Position numbers and translations under genes: made by a program
Assembly (NCBI RefSeq): GCF_900110495.1
Contig: NZ_FODX01000007.1
Coordinates: 1 to 64,000, forward strand
Source of the DNA: Nitrosovibrio sp. Nv6
GTDB taxonomy: Bacteria; Pseudomonadota; Gammaproteobacteria; Burkholderiales; Nitrosomonadaceae
Direction of reading: 5' to 3'
Length of the DNA: 64,000 bases
In this document: one piece after another, positions 50,664 to 60,020 of the stretch
Numbering within the stretch: the stretch's first letter is position 1
How the letters are laid out: each line of letters starts with the position of its first letter
Notes under the pieces: model-generated
The model's database searches: none
What the model saw: the letters and a program-made list of their open reading frames with translations, nothing else
What the model was told of the DNA's origin: nothing

Positions 50664-53600
50664 ATGTTTGGTATTTTTCTCAAAAGACCTGTGCTAGCGA
50701 TCGTGTTATCGCTGTTGTTCATATTTATGGGCTTTTTAGCAATGAAATCATTGCCCGTTTCCCAGTTTCCAGATATTGCACCGCCCCGGGTCACGGTTGC
50801 AGTATCGTTTCCCGGTGCCAGCGCCGAGGTACTGGTGAAATCGTCCCTGATCCTCTTAGAACGCGCTATCAATGGCGTGCCTGGTATGAGATACATCACT
50901 TCGGATGCAACCAGCGCCGGCGAAGCGACCATTCAAGTATATTTCAATTTAGGCGTCGATCCTAATATCGCGATGGTTAACGTGAAGACGCGCGTGGATC
51001 AGATGATGAGCAGGCTACCCGTACTGGTGCAGTTGGAAGGCGTGATTGTAAACTTCGTCCAGCCCAGCATGCTCATGTATGTCAACCTCTTCAGCAAAGA
51101 CAAAGACGCCGATCAGAAGCTTTTATTTAATTATGCCTATGTCAATGTTATTCCGGAGATTCAACGCATTACTGGAATTGCCCAAGCAACCATATTGGGT
51201 TCCCGCCAATATGCGATGCGGATTTGGATGAATCCGGAACGGATGAGAGCCTATAGCGTCTCGTCAGAAGAGGTGATGGAGGCACTGGCGAGTCAAAGCA
51301 TTATCGGACGACCTGGTCGGCTGGGCCAAAGCACAGGCATGCTCGCCCAGTCCAAAGAGTATGTGCTGGTTTATAAAGGACGCTTTAACAAGCCGGAAGA
51401 ATATGAGGACATTATTCTCCGGGCTGCTCCAACAGGCGAGATTCTGCGCATTAAAGACGTTGCCAAGGTCACTCTGGACAGCGAGTTTTATAATATTTTC
51501 TCTGATAAGGACGGATACCCTTCCGCGTCCATCGTGCTGAAGCAAAACTACGGCAGTAATGCCCAAGTAGTCATAGAGAATGTGAAGAAAAAACTGGAAG
51601 AATTGAAAAAATCCTTCCCGGAGGGCATGGACTACGAAATCAATTACGATGTGTCGCGTTTCGTTGAGGCGTCCATCGAACAAGTGCTACACACATTGGT
51701 GGAAGCCTTCATTCTGGTCTCCTTGGTGGTTTTCATTTTCCTTGGCGACTGGCGTTCTACCCTGATTCCCGTCCTCGCGGTACCGGTTTCGCTGATCGGA
51801 GCATTTGCCGTCATGTCTGCGTTCGGGCTTTCCATCAACCTCATCACCTTGTTTGCCTTAGTGTTGGCTATTGGTATTGTGGTCGATGATGCCATTGTGG
51901 TAGTGGAGGCAGTGCATGCAAAAATGGCAGCCGAGCATTGCAGCCCTTATGAAGCCTCCCGAAAAGTGTTGCAGGAAATCGGTGGCGCCATTATAGCGAT
52001 TACGCTGGTCATGGTATCAGTGTTCGTCCCTCTTGCGTTTATGCCAGGACCGGTCGGGGTATTTTATCGACAGTTCGCTATCACTATGGCGTCGTCGATC
52101 ATTATTTCAGCAATCGTGGCTTTATCGCTCACCCCGGTACTGTGTGCCATGATTCTTAAAAACACTCACGGTCAGCGGAAACGGAGAAACCCAATAAGCC
52201 TTTTCGTCGATGGCTTTAACTCTGTTTTCGAAAAGGTCACCGGCCGCTACATCAAATTGCTGAATGTCACGGTCACCCGACGCATTGTCACGCTTTTGGT
52301 ATTGGCCGGGTTTGGCTTCGGCATTTTCGTGGTCGATAAAACCTTGCCTTCCGGCTTTATTCCCGGCGAAGATCAAGGCATGATTTATGCGATTATCCAA
52401 ACACCGCCCGGGTCAACCATCGAAGTGACCAACAAAGTGGCACGTGAACTGGAAATGATAGCCGCAGAAATCGAAGGCGTACAATCGATTTCTTCCTTAG
52501 CCGGCTACGAAGTACTCACCGAAGGCCGTGGATCAAATGCAGGGACTGTTGTTGTCAACCTGAAAGATTGGTCGCAACGTGAACATTCGGTAAATCAAGT
52601 TATCCACGAGTTGGAGGAAAAAGCCCATGACCTAGGTGCGGTCATCGAGTTTTTTCAACCGCCGGCAGTGCCGGGATACGGTGCGGCATCGGGTTTGGCG
52701 TTTCGCTTGGTGGACAAGACGTTAGACACGGATTACTTCGAATTCGATGAACTTAATAAAAAGTTCATGGATGCGATGCGTGAACGTAAGGAATTGACCG
52801 GCTTGTTCACTTTTTATGCGGCCAATTATCCGCAATACGAACTGGTTATCGACAATAGGCTGGCCATGCAAAAAGGGGTTAGCATCGAAGACGCGATGAA
52901 TCACCTGGACATCATGATCGGCAGTACTTATGAACAGGGCTTTATTCGCTTCAATAACTTTTTTAAGGTCTACACCCAGGCCGCGCCGGAATTCAGGCGA
53001 GCCCCTGAAGATGTGTTGAAATATTTTGTGAAAAATGATAAAGGCGAAATGGTGCCGTACTCTGCCTTCATGACTATGGTGAAAAAGCAGGGGCCCAACG
53101 AGTTGACGCGTTATAACCTCTATAACACTGCGGCGATCCGGGCCGAGCCCGCACCCGGTTATACCACTGGCGCAGCTATCAAGGCAATCGAAGAGGTTGC
53201 GGAAGCCACTTTGCCGCGAGGTTTTGAAGTTGCCTGGGAAGGCTTGACATTCGACGAAGCCCTCCGGGGCAATGAAGCACTGCTGATCTTCGCCGTCGTT
53301 ATCCTGTTTGTTTATCTGGTGCTAGCCGCACAATACGAAAGCTTTGCTTTACCCTTGGTCGTGTTATGTTCGCTACCCCCTGGTATTTTCGGTGCCTTTT
53401 TATTGTTAAAAGGATTAGGGCTTGCCAATGATGTCTATTCCCAACTGGGAATGGTGATGTTAATTGGCTTGCTCGGCAAAAACGCGGTATTGATTGTCGA
53501 GTTTGCAAGCCAGAGGCAAGTCGAAGGCATGACGGTCAGAGAAGCGGCGATTGCGGGCGCAAAAGAGCGTTTTCGGCCGATTTTGATGACTTCATTTGCC

Positions 53601-53840
53601 TTTATAGCCGGGTTGATACCCCTAGCGATGGCTACGGGAGCTGGAGCGGTCGGCAACAGGACGATTGGTACCTCAGCACTGGGTGGGATGCTTATCGGTA
53701 CCGTGTTTGGCGTCATCGTTATTCCAGGACTTTATTATATTTTTGCGAAAATGGCAGAGGGTAAAAAATTAATTCAAGGTGAAGACCTTGATCCTCTAGC
53801 CGAAATTTATCACTACGGCCCAGATGACAATGAAAAATAA
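50664..53840 (+). CDS. RND efflux pump inner-membrane transporter (HAE1 family)
   Basis: This 1058-residue proton-driven exporter of the AcrB/HAE1 type is full length. Twelve membrane helices are arranged as 1+5 and 1+5, with two large periplasmic loops. Features include PVSQFPDIAPPRVTVAVSFP at the start of the first loop, the proton-relay Asp pair in VLAIGIVVDDAIVVVEAVHA, and LIGLLGKNAVLIVEFA in the second half. It starts 21 bases after the adaptor gene and overlaps the outer-membrane gene by 17 bases. Its substrate cannot be told from sequence. Confidence 0.95.
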   Translation: MFGIFLKRPVLAIVLSLLFIFMGFLAMKSLPVSQFPDIAPPRVTVAVSFPGASAEVLVKSSLILLERAINGVPGMRYITSDATSAGEATIQVYFNLGVDPNIAMVNVKTRVDQMMSRLPVLVQLEGVIVNFVQPSMLMYVNLFSKDKDADQKLLFNYAYVNVIPEIQRITGIAQATILGSRQYAMRIWMNPERMRAYSVSSEEVMEALASQSIIGRPGRLGQSTGMLAQSKEYVLVYKGRFNKPEEYEDIILRAAPTGEILRIKDVAKVTLDSEFYNIFSDKDGYPSASIVLKQNYGSNAQVVIENVKKKLEELKKSFPEGMDYEINYDVSRFVEASIEQVLHTLVEAFILVSLVVFIFLGDWRSTLIPVLAVPVSLIGAFAVMSAFGLSINLITLFALVLAIGIVVDDAIVVVEAVHAKMAAEHCSPYEASRKVLQEIGGAIIAITLVMVSVFVPLAFMPGPVGVFYRQFAITMASSIIISAIVALSLTPVLCAMILKNTHGQRKRRNPISLFVDGFNSVFEKVTGRYIKLLNVTVTRRIVTLLVLAGFGFGIFVVDKTLPSGFIPGEDQGMIYAIIQTPPGSTIEVTNKVARELEMIAAEIEGVQSISSLAGYEVLTEGRGSNAGTVVVNLKDWSQREHSVNQVIHELEEKAHDLGAVIEFFQPPAVPGYGAASGLAFRLVDKTLDTDYFEFDELNKKFMDAMRERKELTGLFTFYAANYPQYELVIDNRLAMQKGVSIEDAMNHLDIMIGSTYEQGFIRFNNFFKVYTQAAPEFRRAPEDVLKYFVKNDKGEMVPYSAFMTMVKKQGPNELTRYNLYNTAAIRAEPAPGYTTGAAIKAIEEVAEATLPRGFEVAWEGLTFDEALRGNEALLIFAVVILFVYLVLAAQYESFALPLVVLCSLPPGIFGAFLLLKGLGLANDVYSQLGMVMLIGLLGKNAVLIVEFASQRQVEGMTVREAAIAGAKERFRPILMTSFAFIAGLIPLAMATGAGAVGNRTIGTSALGGMLIGTVFGVIVIPGLYYIFAKMAEGKKLIQGEDLDPLAEIYHYGPDDNEK

Positions 53841-55395
53841 AACATTTCGGCTTATGGTTTTAGTCGTGTTGGGGCTGATGTTGCAGGGTTGTATTCCTAA
53901 AGTAGCAATCAAAAAAGCAGATGCCCCTCTTCCTGCTGCTTTTGAACCGGGCGTTTTGGAAACGACCAATACGGCGACTGTCATGCGGAAGGATTTTTTC
54001 GATGACCCTGCCTTATTAGATTTGCTAGACATAGCTGTTGCTAATAATAAAGAAATTAATATCATGCTGCAGCGCATCACCATTGCACAAAATGAAATCC
54101 AAAGGCGTAGAGGCGAATATTTGCCATTTGTAGGTATTCGTGCTGGCGCAGGCGGAGACAAAGTCGGCGAGTTTACGCGCTATGGCGCTCTTGAAGAGCA
54201 TCTGCCATTAGCCGAGCATGCCTTTCCTACGTTTCTTGGCGATTTTCGATTTGAGCTATTTTCAACTTGGGAGGTAGATATATGGAAAAGATTGAGGAAT
54301 GCGAGACAAGCGGCTGTGCTGGAGTACATGGCATCTAAAGAAGGTCAAAATTTTTTAGTGACCAACCTGGTCGCTGACGTTGCTCATTCGTACTATGAAC
54401 TGCTTGCCCTGGACAACCACCTTGAGAATTTAGAGCAAAATATCAGGATTCAGGAAAATGCGTTGGAGATGGTTAAACAACTTCTGCTGTATGCAAGAAC
54501 AACTGCACTTGCGGTCAGGCGTTATGAAGCAGAAGTGGCAAAAAACAAAAGCAACATATACAAAATTAAACAGGATATTACCGTTGTTGAAAACCGGATC
54601 AACCTCCTGTTAGGGAGAACGCCGCAGCCTATCCAGCGTGCTTCCAGTGGTTTTATGGAGCAAAACCCCAAAGTACTCATGACAGGTATTCCGTCGCAAT
54701 TGCTACAAAACAGGCCTGATATTAAGCAAGCGGAGCTTGAGCTATCGGCAGCGGAATTAAACATAAAGGTGGCCAGGGCAAATTTCTTTCCCTCCTTTAG
54801 CATAAACGCTGCGGTAGGGTTTGAAGCTTTCGCGGTTAAATACCTGTTCAATTCCCCACAATCATTGGCGGCCGCTGTTGCCGGAGAGCTAGTAGCTCCA
54901 CTGGTCAATAGGTACGCTATCAGAGCCGAATATAAAAACGCCAGTGCCAGGCAAATTCAGGCAGCTTATGAGTATGAGCAAAGTATTATCAATGCTTATG
55001 TGGAAGTAGCGAATCAAATTTCAAACATCGATAAGCTCAAAAAAAACTATCAGCTCAAGACAAGCCAGGTGGAAGCGCTCGTCCAATCAATTGATGTCGC
55101 TAACCAGCTATTCAAATCTGCTCGTACGGACTACCTGGATGTGCTATTGACACAAAGGGATACCCTGGAGGCCAAACAAGATCTAATTGAAACGCAACAA
55201 AAGAAATTTGACGCAATGGTGGATCTTTATAAATCACTTGGTGGCGGTTGGCAGTCTGAACCAATGACCGATGCGCAAAAATCTTATCTAAGTACGTTAA
55301 GTGAAGAGGCTGGCGAAAAAATGGATGAAAATCTATCGAAAGCGGAGGCGGCAAAGAAAATCGATGAGCTCAGCGTAAAACTGGCAGAGGATTGA
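53824..55395 (+). CDS. RND efflux outer-membrane channel lipoprotein (TolC/NodT family)
   Basis: This 523-residue outer-membrane factor completes the tripartite pump. The signal sequence ends with the lipobox LMLQGCIP. Two repeated coiled-coil/beta-barrel halves follow, with the typical NRPDIKQAELELSAAELNIK-like stretch (here QNRPDIKQAELELSAAELNI) and FFPSFSINAAVGF after it. The tail (about 40 residues) is Lys/Glu-rich. The start overlaps the pump gene's end, so the three genes are translated together. Confidence 0.93.
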   Translation: MTMKNKTFRLMVLVVLGLMLQGCIPKVAIKKADAPLPAAFEPGVLETTNTATVMRKDFFDDPALLDLLDIAVANNKEINIMLQRITIAQNEIQRRRGEYLPFVGIRAGAGGDKVGEFTRYGALEEHLPLAEHAFPTFLGDFRFELFSTWEVDIWKRLRNARQAAVLEYMASKEGQNFLVTNLVADVAHSYYELLALDNHLENLEQNIRIQENALEMVKQLLLYARTTALAVRRYEAEVAKNKSNIYKIKQDITVVENRINLLLGRTPQPIQRASSGFMEQNPKVLMTGIPSQLLQNRPDIKQAELELSAAELNIKVARANFFPSFSINAAVGFEAFAVKYLFNSPQSLAAAVAGELVAPLVNRYAIRAEYKNASARQIQAAYEYEQSIINAYVEVANQISNIDKLKKNYQLKTSQVEALVQSIDVANQLFKSARTDYLDVLLTQRDTLEAKQDLIETQQKKFDAMVDLYKSLGGGWQSEPMTDAQKSYLSTLSEEAGEKMDENLSKAEAAKKIDELSVKLAED

Positions 55396-55580
55396 AGGAA
55401 AAAGGGGAATGATTCGAATCGACCTGGGGTCGTTCCAGAACCCGGAAAAAATAGTATCTGGGGTTTAGGGAGCAATGGAATGTAAAACCCGGTTAAGCAT
55501 CGTCGTTGGGGTTGCGCAATGGCCGTAGCCCTGTGCATTTGAAGCATGGTCTAGCCGCACAAGCAAAAGACCGCCATAAT

Positions 55581-55616
55581 TTGTGCATTTGTAGTTGAAA
55601 TTGATTAAATGCACAA
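55581..55616. promoter_or_regulatory. putative res site of serine recombinase copy 2
   Basis: TTGTGCATTT (55581-55590) and AAATGCACAA (55607-55616) form a perfect 10-bp inverted repeat over 36 bases, the size of a resolvase crossover site. A third near-copy, TGTGCATTTG, lies at 55532-55541. The recombinase starts at 55660. Confidence 0.65.
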
Positions 55617-55624
55617 GCTATAAT
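55595..55624 (+). promoter_or_regulatory. promoter of serine recombinase copy 2, inside its res site
   Basis: TTGAAA (55595-55600), an 18-base spacer and a perfect TATAAT (55619-55624) lead to the recombinase ATG 36 bases on. It overlaps the inverted repeat at 55581-55616, so bound recombinase should repress its own gene. Confidence 0.6.
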
Positions 55625-55659
55625 AAGCACACATCCTATATGCGCAAAATGGCCAGAAA

Positions 55660-56220
55660 ATGAGCTCCTCAAAAATTGGATATTGCCGAGTATCAACTAC
55701 CGAGCAAAACATGACTCCCCAATTGGAGTTACTCCACAAAGCGGAGTGCCAAGAGATTTTCAAGGAAAAATTATCAGGAAGTAATATAGCTCGACCCGAG
55801 TTACGAAAATTGTTGGATTACATCCGTAAAGGCGATACCGTCACTGTGACAAAATTGGATCGGTTAGCACGATCGACCAAAGACTTATTGAGTATTGCCG
55901 AAGAAATAAAAAAGAAGGGCGCAGGCTTGGAGGTTCTAAATATCAATTTGGATACAAAATCCCCGACTGGTCAATTGATGCTCACCATGCTGGCCGCTAT
56001 CGCTGAATTTGAAAAGGGAATTATGTTGGAACGTCAACGGGAAGGGATTGATATCGCAAAAGAGGACGGCAAATACAAAGGCCGTAAACCGATTGAAGAA
56101 ACGAAGTTGCAGCAAGTGCAGGCCCTCGTTCAGGGTGGCACAAGTGTTAGCAAAGCAGTTTCTGAAGTAGGTATCGGCAGGCGCACTTACTACAAGGCTA
56201 TTGAAGAAGGCCGGATTTAG
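55660..56220 (+). CDS. serine recombinase (resolvase family), copy 2
   Basis: This complete 186-residue recombinase has catalytic Ser12 or nearby in GYCRVSTTEQN, YIRKGDTVTVTKLDRLARST, and the E-helix segment MLAAIAEFEKGIMLERQREG. A C-terminal HTH (GGTSVSKAVSEVGIGRRTYY) follows. Upstream lies a good candidate res site with an embedded promoter. It follows the efflux operon in the same direction and precedes the M32 peptidase. No transposase is nearby. Confidence 0.93.
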   Translation: MSSSKIGYCRVSTTEQNMTPQLELLHKAECQEIFKEKLSGSNIARPELRKLLDYIRKGDTVTVTKLDRLARSTKDLLSIAEEIKKKGAGLEVLNINLDTKSPTGQLMLTMLAAIAEFEKGIMLERQREGIDIAKEDGKYKGRKPIEETKLQQVQALVQGGTSVSKAVSEVGIGRRTYYKAIEEGRI

Positions 56221-56343
56221 CGTCTATTTTCCTTAGCGACGTTTTTTTCAGAAACCTCTGTTACGACCTCTGCTTTCTTTTCCTATGAACAAGAGCTTTT
56301 ATTTTTCCTATACCCCGATCCTCTCAGAGAGGTCAATGCCCTC

Positions 56344-57843
56344 GTGCACTCAGCGCTCCAGTCTTTGAAGGCCCGGTTTGCCGAAATCGATAACCTGCGG
56401 CGGACAGGCTCTGTGCTCCATTGGGATATGTCCACCCACATGCCTCAGGACGGAACAGCGTCACGCGGACGCATGATCGCCACGGTCGAAAAGGCCGCCC
56501 ACGAAAAACTGATCGACCCCGCTGTGGCCGCGCTTCTGGAGACCGCATCAGGACTGCCAGCTGCAACGTTGTCCGCAGATGACCGGGCGTTCCTGCGCCT
56601 GGCCTGTCGGCAGTTTTCCCGGGCGTCGAAAATCCCCACCGCTTTCAAGGCTGAATTTCTTCAACACATGACCGAGACTTACGATGTTTGGGTCCGCGCG
56701 AGGAAATCGAATGACTTCCATGCCGTGGCGCCGTTTCTGGAAAAGACCGTCGCGTACTCACGGGCCATCTCAGATTTTTTCAACTCCGGTGAAACCGCAT
56801 GGGCCCATCCCATGGATCCGCACATCGAAGACGCTGATCCCGGCATGACTACCGTGGGTCTCAAGACGCTTTTTGCCGACCTTCGACGGGATCTCGTGCC
56901 ATTGGTCGGAGAGCTGTCGTCTCGCCCCAAGCCGCGGACCGATTTTTTGTCACGGGTCAATCCTAAACCCCAACAATTAGAGTTTTTGAATTGGCTGGCC
57001 AAGAGCATCGGCTATGACTTCAATCGTGGGCGCCAGGATCTCACTCATCACCCGTTCATGACAAAGCTTGGAGCCGGGGACGTCCGCATCACGACTCGGG
57101 TCAATGAGACGGATCTCCGTGACGGGATTTTCAGCACCATTCATGAGTCCGGCCATGCCTTTTACGAACTGGGACTTTCGCCAAACCTGGATGGAACCAT
57201 TCTGGGTCACGGCACTTCCGCCGGAATTCACGAGAGCCAAAGCCGGCTTTGGGAAAACTTGGTTGGTCGGTCGCACGAATTTTGGATATATTTTTATCCT
57301 CACCTGCAAGCCCATTTTTCCGATACTCTTCGGGACGTTTCGCGGGATGACTTCTGTCGTGCCATCAATCGCGTGGAACCTTCATTGATTCGAACCGAGG
57401 CCGATGAAGTGACCTACAATCTGCACATCATGATTCGCTTCGACATAGAATCGCAGCTTTTGGACGGCTCACTTAAGGTGGGGGATCTGCCCGGCGCGTG
57501 GAACGACCGGTACGAGTCCGACCTCGGGGTGCGCCCGCCGTCGGACGCTCAGGGCTGCCTTCAGGATGTCCATTGGTATTACGGAAGCGTCGGCGGGATG
57601 TTCCAGGGCTATACGATTGGAAATCTCTTTAGCGCGCAGTGCTACGATGCTGCCCTTAAGGCTCACCCGGAAATTCCAGAGGCGATGACGCGCGGAAATT
57701 TCTGCACACTGCATTCGTGGCTGAAGGAAAACATCTATCAGCACGGCTCAAGTCTTTTCCCGCACGAGCTGATCCGACAGGTGACCGGCGAAGATTTGTC
57801 GTCGGAGCCCTTTCTTGCGTACTTGAAGCGGAAATATTTATAG
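56344..57843 (+). CDS. M32 family metallocarboxypeptidase (Taq type)
   Basis: This 499-residue zinc peptidase removes C-terminal residues from peptides. The zinc motif HESGH (267-271) lies in GIFSTIHESGHAFYELGLSP. The second zinc ligand Glu is in GIHESQSRLWENLVGRS (near 297). Other M32 landmarks are VLHWDMSTHMPQDG near the N-terminus and IRTEADEVTYNLHIMIRFDI. It starts at GTG 56344, giving the normal family start and length. It stands alone between two serine recombinases and looks like cargo. Confidence 0.92.
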   Translation: MHSALQSLKARFAEIDNLRRTGSVLHWDMSTHMPQDGTASRGRMIATVEKAAHEKLIDPAVAALLETASGLPAATLSADDRAFLRLACRQFSRASKIPTAFKAEFLQHMTETYDVWVRARKSNDFHAVAPFLEKTVAYSRAISDFFNSGETAWAHPMDPHIEDADPGMTTVGLKTLFADLRRDLVPLVGELSSRPKPRTDFLSRVNPKPQQLEFLNWLAKSIGYDFNRGRQDLTHHPFMTKLGAGDVRITTRVNETDLRDGIFSTIHESGHAFYELGLSPNLDGTILGHGTSAGIHESQSRLWENLVGRSHEFWIYFYPHLQAHFSDTLRDVSRDDFCRAINRVEPSLIRTEADEVTYNLHIMIRFDIESQLLDGSLKVGDLPGAWNDRYESDLGVRPPSDAQGCLQDVHWYYGSVGGMFQGYTIGNLFSAQCYDAALKAHPEIPEAMTRGNFCTLHSWLKENIYQHGSSLFPHELIRQVTGEDLSSEPFLAYLKRKYL

Positions 57844-58263
57844 AGACTCCGCCAACGAGGGCGCCGGGCGCACTCAGCTTCATCCCACCTATTCAGTGTG
57901 TTGCTCTACGATTTTCTCCGTCGAGTTTAAGAAATCCAAATCGCCCGAAACACGGATACGGATACTGTAGTAGTCCCCGACTGGACGGACAAGGCGACGG
58001 CGGTGGGTAGTGCTGAGAAGACGGCTAGACGGAGAATTGCGGCCGGAAGATGGTGGGCGCTCATACGCGCTATTTATTATTGATAACATATTTTATCAAC
58101 TGCTTCCAACCCCCCATTTTTGTAGCCCCCCAACTACAGCTAGTTCTAGCTTGACTCGGGAACTGGGGAGTCCGAGACAAATGGAAGATTGATCGCGTGT
58201 CTACGTCAATCTGAGGTACACCTCAAACGGACAACGCCGCCTGACACTTTTCCCCTCTTTAAA
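57844..58263. other. gap between peptidase and third recombinase
   Basis: No gene supported. It holds a near-perfect palindrome TGAGGTACACCTCA (58212-58225) and a reverse-strand frame (57889-58089) without start signals that may be a relic. Confidence 0.4.
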
Positions 58264-58332
58264 TGTCAGCTTAAGATTAAGATTGATATTAATTGACAGC
58301 AGGAAGCGAAGGTCATAGAATCTAACCTGACA
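58264..58332. promoter_or_regulatory. possible res region of serine recombinase copy 3
   Basis: Just before the recombinase ATG, TGTCA (58264-58268) and TGACA (58294-58298) form an inverted pair around an AT-rich core. TGACA recurs at 58328-58332 before TTAATTG; the same TTAATTGACA/TGACATTAATTG words appear twice. The arrangement resembles resolvase sub-sites but is imperfect. Confidence 0.4.
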
Positions 58333-58352
58333 TTAATTGAGGGAAGAGGGCC

Positions 58353-58910
58353 ATGACCAGCCAGAGAATCGGATACATCCGGGTGAGTACCCTTGATCAA
58401 AACGCTGAGCGCCAGCTCGACGGGGTTCACCTCAATAAGACGTTCACCGACAAAGCGTCAGGCAAGGATACAAACAGACCGCAACTCCAGGCTGCTCTAA
58501 ATCACGTCCGTGCAGGGGATACGCTTGTTGTCCATTCGATGGACAGGTTGGCGCGCAATGTCGAGGACATGCTCAGGCTGGTCAGGGAAATGAACGACCG
58601 CGGCGTGTCGGTTGAATTCATCAAAGAGAACATGAGCTTTACCGCAGGCAGCGAGGATCCACGCTCCACCCTGATGTTTACCATGTTGAGTGCCTTTGCA
58701 CAGTTTGAACGCTCGCTCATCAGGGAAAGGCAGCGGGAGGGAATAGCCCTGGCAAAAGCCAAGGGGACGGTCTACAAGGGCAGGAAGCCGGCGCTCAATG
58801 CGGAACGAATCGCTCAGCTGCGAGAACAGGCCGCAGCAGGAGCAAACCGGACAAAGCTGGCAAAAGAGTTTGGCATCAGTCGCGAGACCCTTTACCAATA
58901 CATTCGGTAA
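58353..58910 (+). CDS. serine recombinase (Tn3-type resolvase), copy 3
   Basis: This complete 185-residue enzyme has catalytic Ser in IGYIRVSTLDQNAERQL, HVRAGDTLVVHSMDRLARNV and the segment MLSAFAQFERSLIRERQREG. A C-terminal HTH ends with GISRETLYQYIR. Of the three copies it looks most like Tn3-group TnpR proteins. RBS GAGGGAAGAGGG precedes the ATG. It stands before the convergent lipoprotein operon, with no transposase. Confidence 0.94.
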   Translation: MTSQRIGYIRVSTLDQNAERQLDGVHLNKTFTDKASGKDTNRPQLQAALNHVRAGDTLVVHSMDRLARNVEDMLRLVREMNDRGVSVEFIKENMSFTAGSEDPRSTLMFTMLSAFAQFERSLIRERQREGIALAKAKGTVYKGRKPALNAERIAQLREQAAAGANRTKLAKEFGISRETLYQYIR

Positions 58911-58934
58911 ACCGTCGGAGCAGTCTGCGTTCGT

Positions 58935-59579
58935 CTAGAATTTCTCCTGATCCCTTCCATACTCAAGATGATAAGGGCCTGCTGGCAACCCTTTTGGCGG
59001 TAGAAATACCTGGTTGTTCGCCTGCCGTGCCAGCGGCTGATAGTCAGTTGCCATGGCGTTCACCGCTGCTGCGATCGCCATGCCTATCAATCCCCCTCCG
59101 GCGCCTCCTGAACTCTGTACCACTTTTTCATTGGCCTGCCACAGCACCATCCCGGTGCGCGCGTCTCTCAACTCATAGTCCATCTCAACAGCAACGGTCG
59201 AGGCAAGAAGAATGTATTTGCTGCTCCAGTCCTTGATAGTGATATAGAGCGCAGCATCGGCGCCAAACAGTTCATGCAAGCGCTGTGTTGCGAGCAGATG
59301 AATGTGTCCCGCCTCCGCCAGTCCGAAATCTTTCAGAACGAGGTCCGTCAAGTAGACGGGAAATACGTAATAGCCGCGTTCGGCCAAAGGCCTCGTGATG
59401 GTGGAGACGAAAACCGGGGAGGCGCTGATTTCCGTTGTGTCGTTGAGTACCGGCACCACCACTATCGAACGTGGCTTATGCGCATAAAAAGCAGACATAT
59501 CCTTCTTCTCGGGTTGTATCGCGCAACCCGAAAGTAGGGTGAGCATACAAACCAGCACTGCTATCGCGGCTCTTGTCAT
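58935..59579 (-). CDS. DUF799 (GNA1162-like) lipoprotein
   Basis: This 214-residue lipoprotein has a signal ending at LLSGCAIQ (Cys19). The mature part matches the DUF799/GNA1162 family: RSIVVVPVLNDTTEISASPV, RGYYVFPVYLTDLVLKDFGL, and a Gly-rich hydrophobic stretch GGAGGGLIGMAIAAAVNAMA. It is the last gene of a CsgG-DUF4810-DUF799 operon conserved in many proteobacteria, including Neisseria. The start overlaps the DUF4810 stop by 4 bases. The complex probably sits at the inner leaflet of the outer membrane; its substrate is unknown. Confidence 0.88.
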   Translation of the reverse strand: MTRAAIAVLVCMLTLLSGCAIQPEKKDMSAFYAHKPRSIVVVPVLNDTTEISASPVFVSTITRPLAERGYYVFPVYLTDLVLKDFGLAEAGHIHLLATQRLHELFGADAALYITIKDWSSKYILLASTVAVEMDYELRDARTGMVLWQANEKVVQSSGGAGGGLIGMAIAAAVNAMATDYQPLARQANNQVFLPPKGLPAGPYHLEYGRDQEKF

Positions 59580-60013
59580 GGCTGAGCCTCCGGTGTTACC
59601 GCCGCTTGAGGCAGTGCTTTTTTCGTTGACTCGGCCTCCTTTTGTTTGACCCGCTCAATCAGCTTGGTCATGAACGCACTGGACTCAGGGAAAAGCAGTT
59701 TTTCCTTCTCAAAAGACGCGATTGCGCCCTCCCGGTCACCGCGTTTAAACAGAATAAAACCATAATCCGCATAGGCGCCCGGCGGAACCTTAAGCTTCTG
59801 TTGCTCCGCCGTGCGGATCGTTTCCAACAAGTAGACGTCAGCTTGTCCGTGGTCCTGCGTGACGTACCGATTATGGAGCCCACTTTCCAAGTCTCCCCAA
59901 TGGTAAATGGATGGTCCGGCACACCCCGCCAAAGCGGTCGCCATGATTCCAAAGCAGCTTCTGAGAACAACTTGCTTTACTGCGGCCATGCAGCCAGATT
60001 GCGTGGTTGTCAT
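59576..60013 (-). CDS. DUF4810 lipoprotein
   Basis: This 145-residue protein has a lipobox ALAGC and the DUF4810 start YHWGDLESGLHNRYVTQDHG, followed by a TPR-like helical part (YADYGFILFKRGDREGAIAS). A start at the ATG eight codons later (59989) would give a cleaner signal peptide. It is the middle gene of the three-gene lipoprotein operon, between the CsgG homologue and the DUF799 gene. Confidence 0.85.
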   Translation of the reverse strand: MTTTQSGCMAAVKQVVLRSCFGIMATALAGCAGPSIYHWGDLESGLHNRYVTQDHGQADVYLLETIRTAEQQKLKVPPGAYADYGFILFKRGDREGAIASFEKEKLLFPESSAFMTKLIERVKQKEAESTKKALPQAAVTPEAQP

Positions 60014-60020
60014 GGGTTCC

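Noticed and set aside
57889..58089. 66-codon reverse frame after the M32 gene
   Set aside because: No start signal; the sequence cannot be tied to a family.
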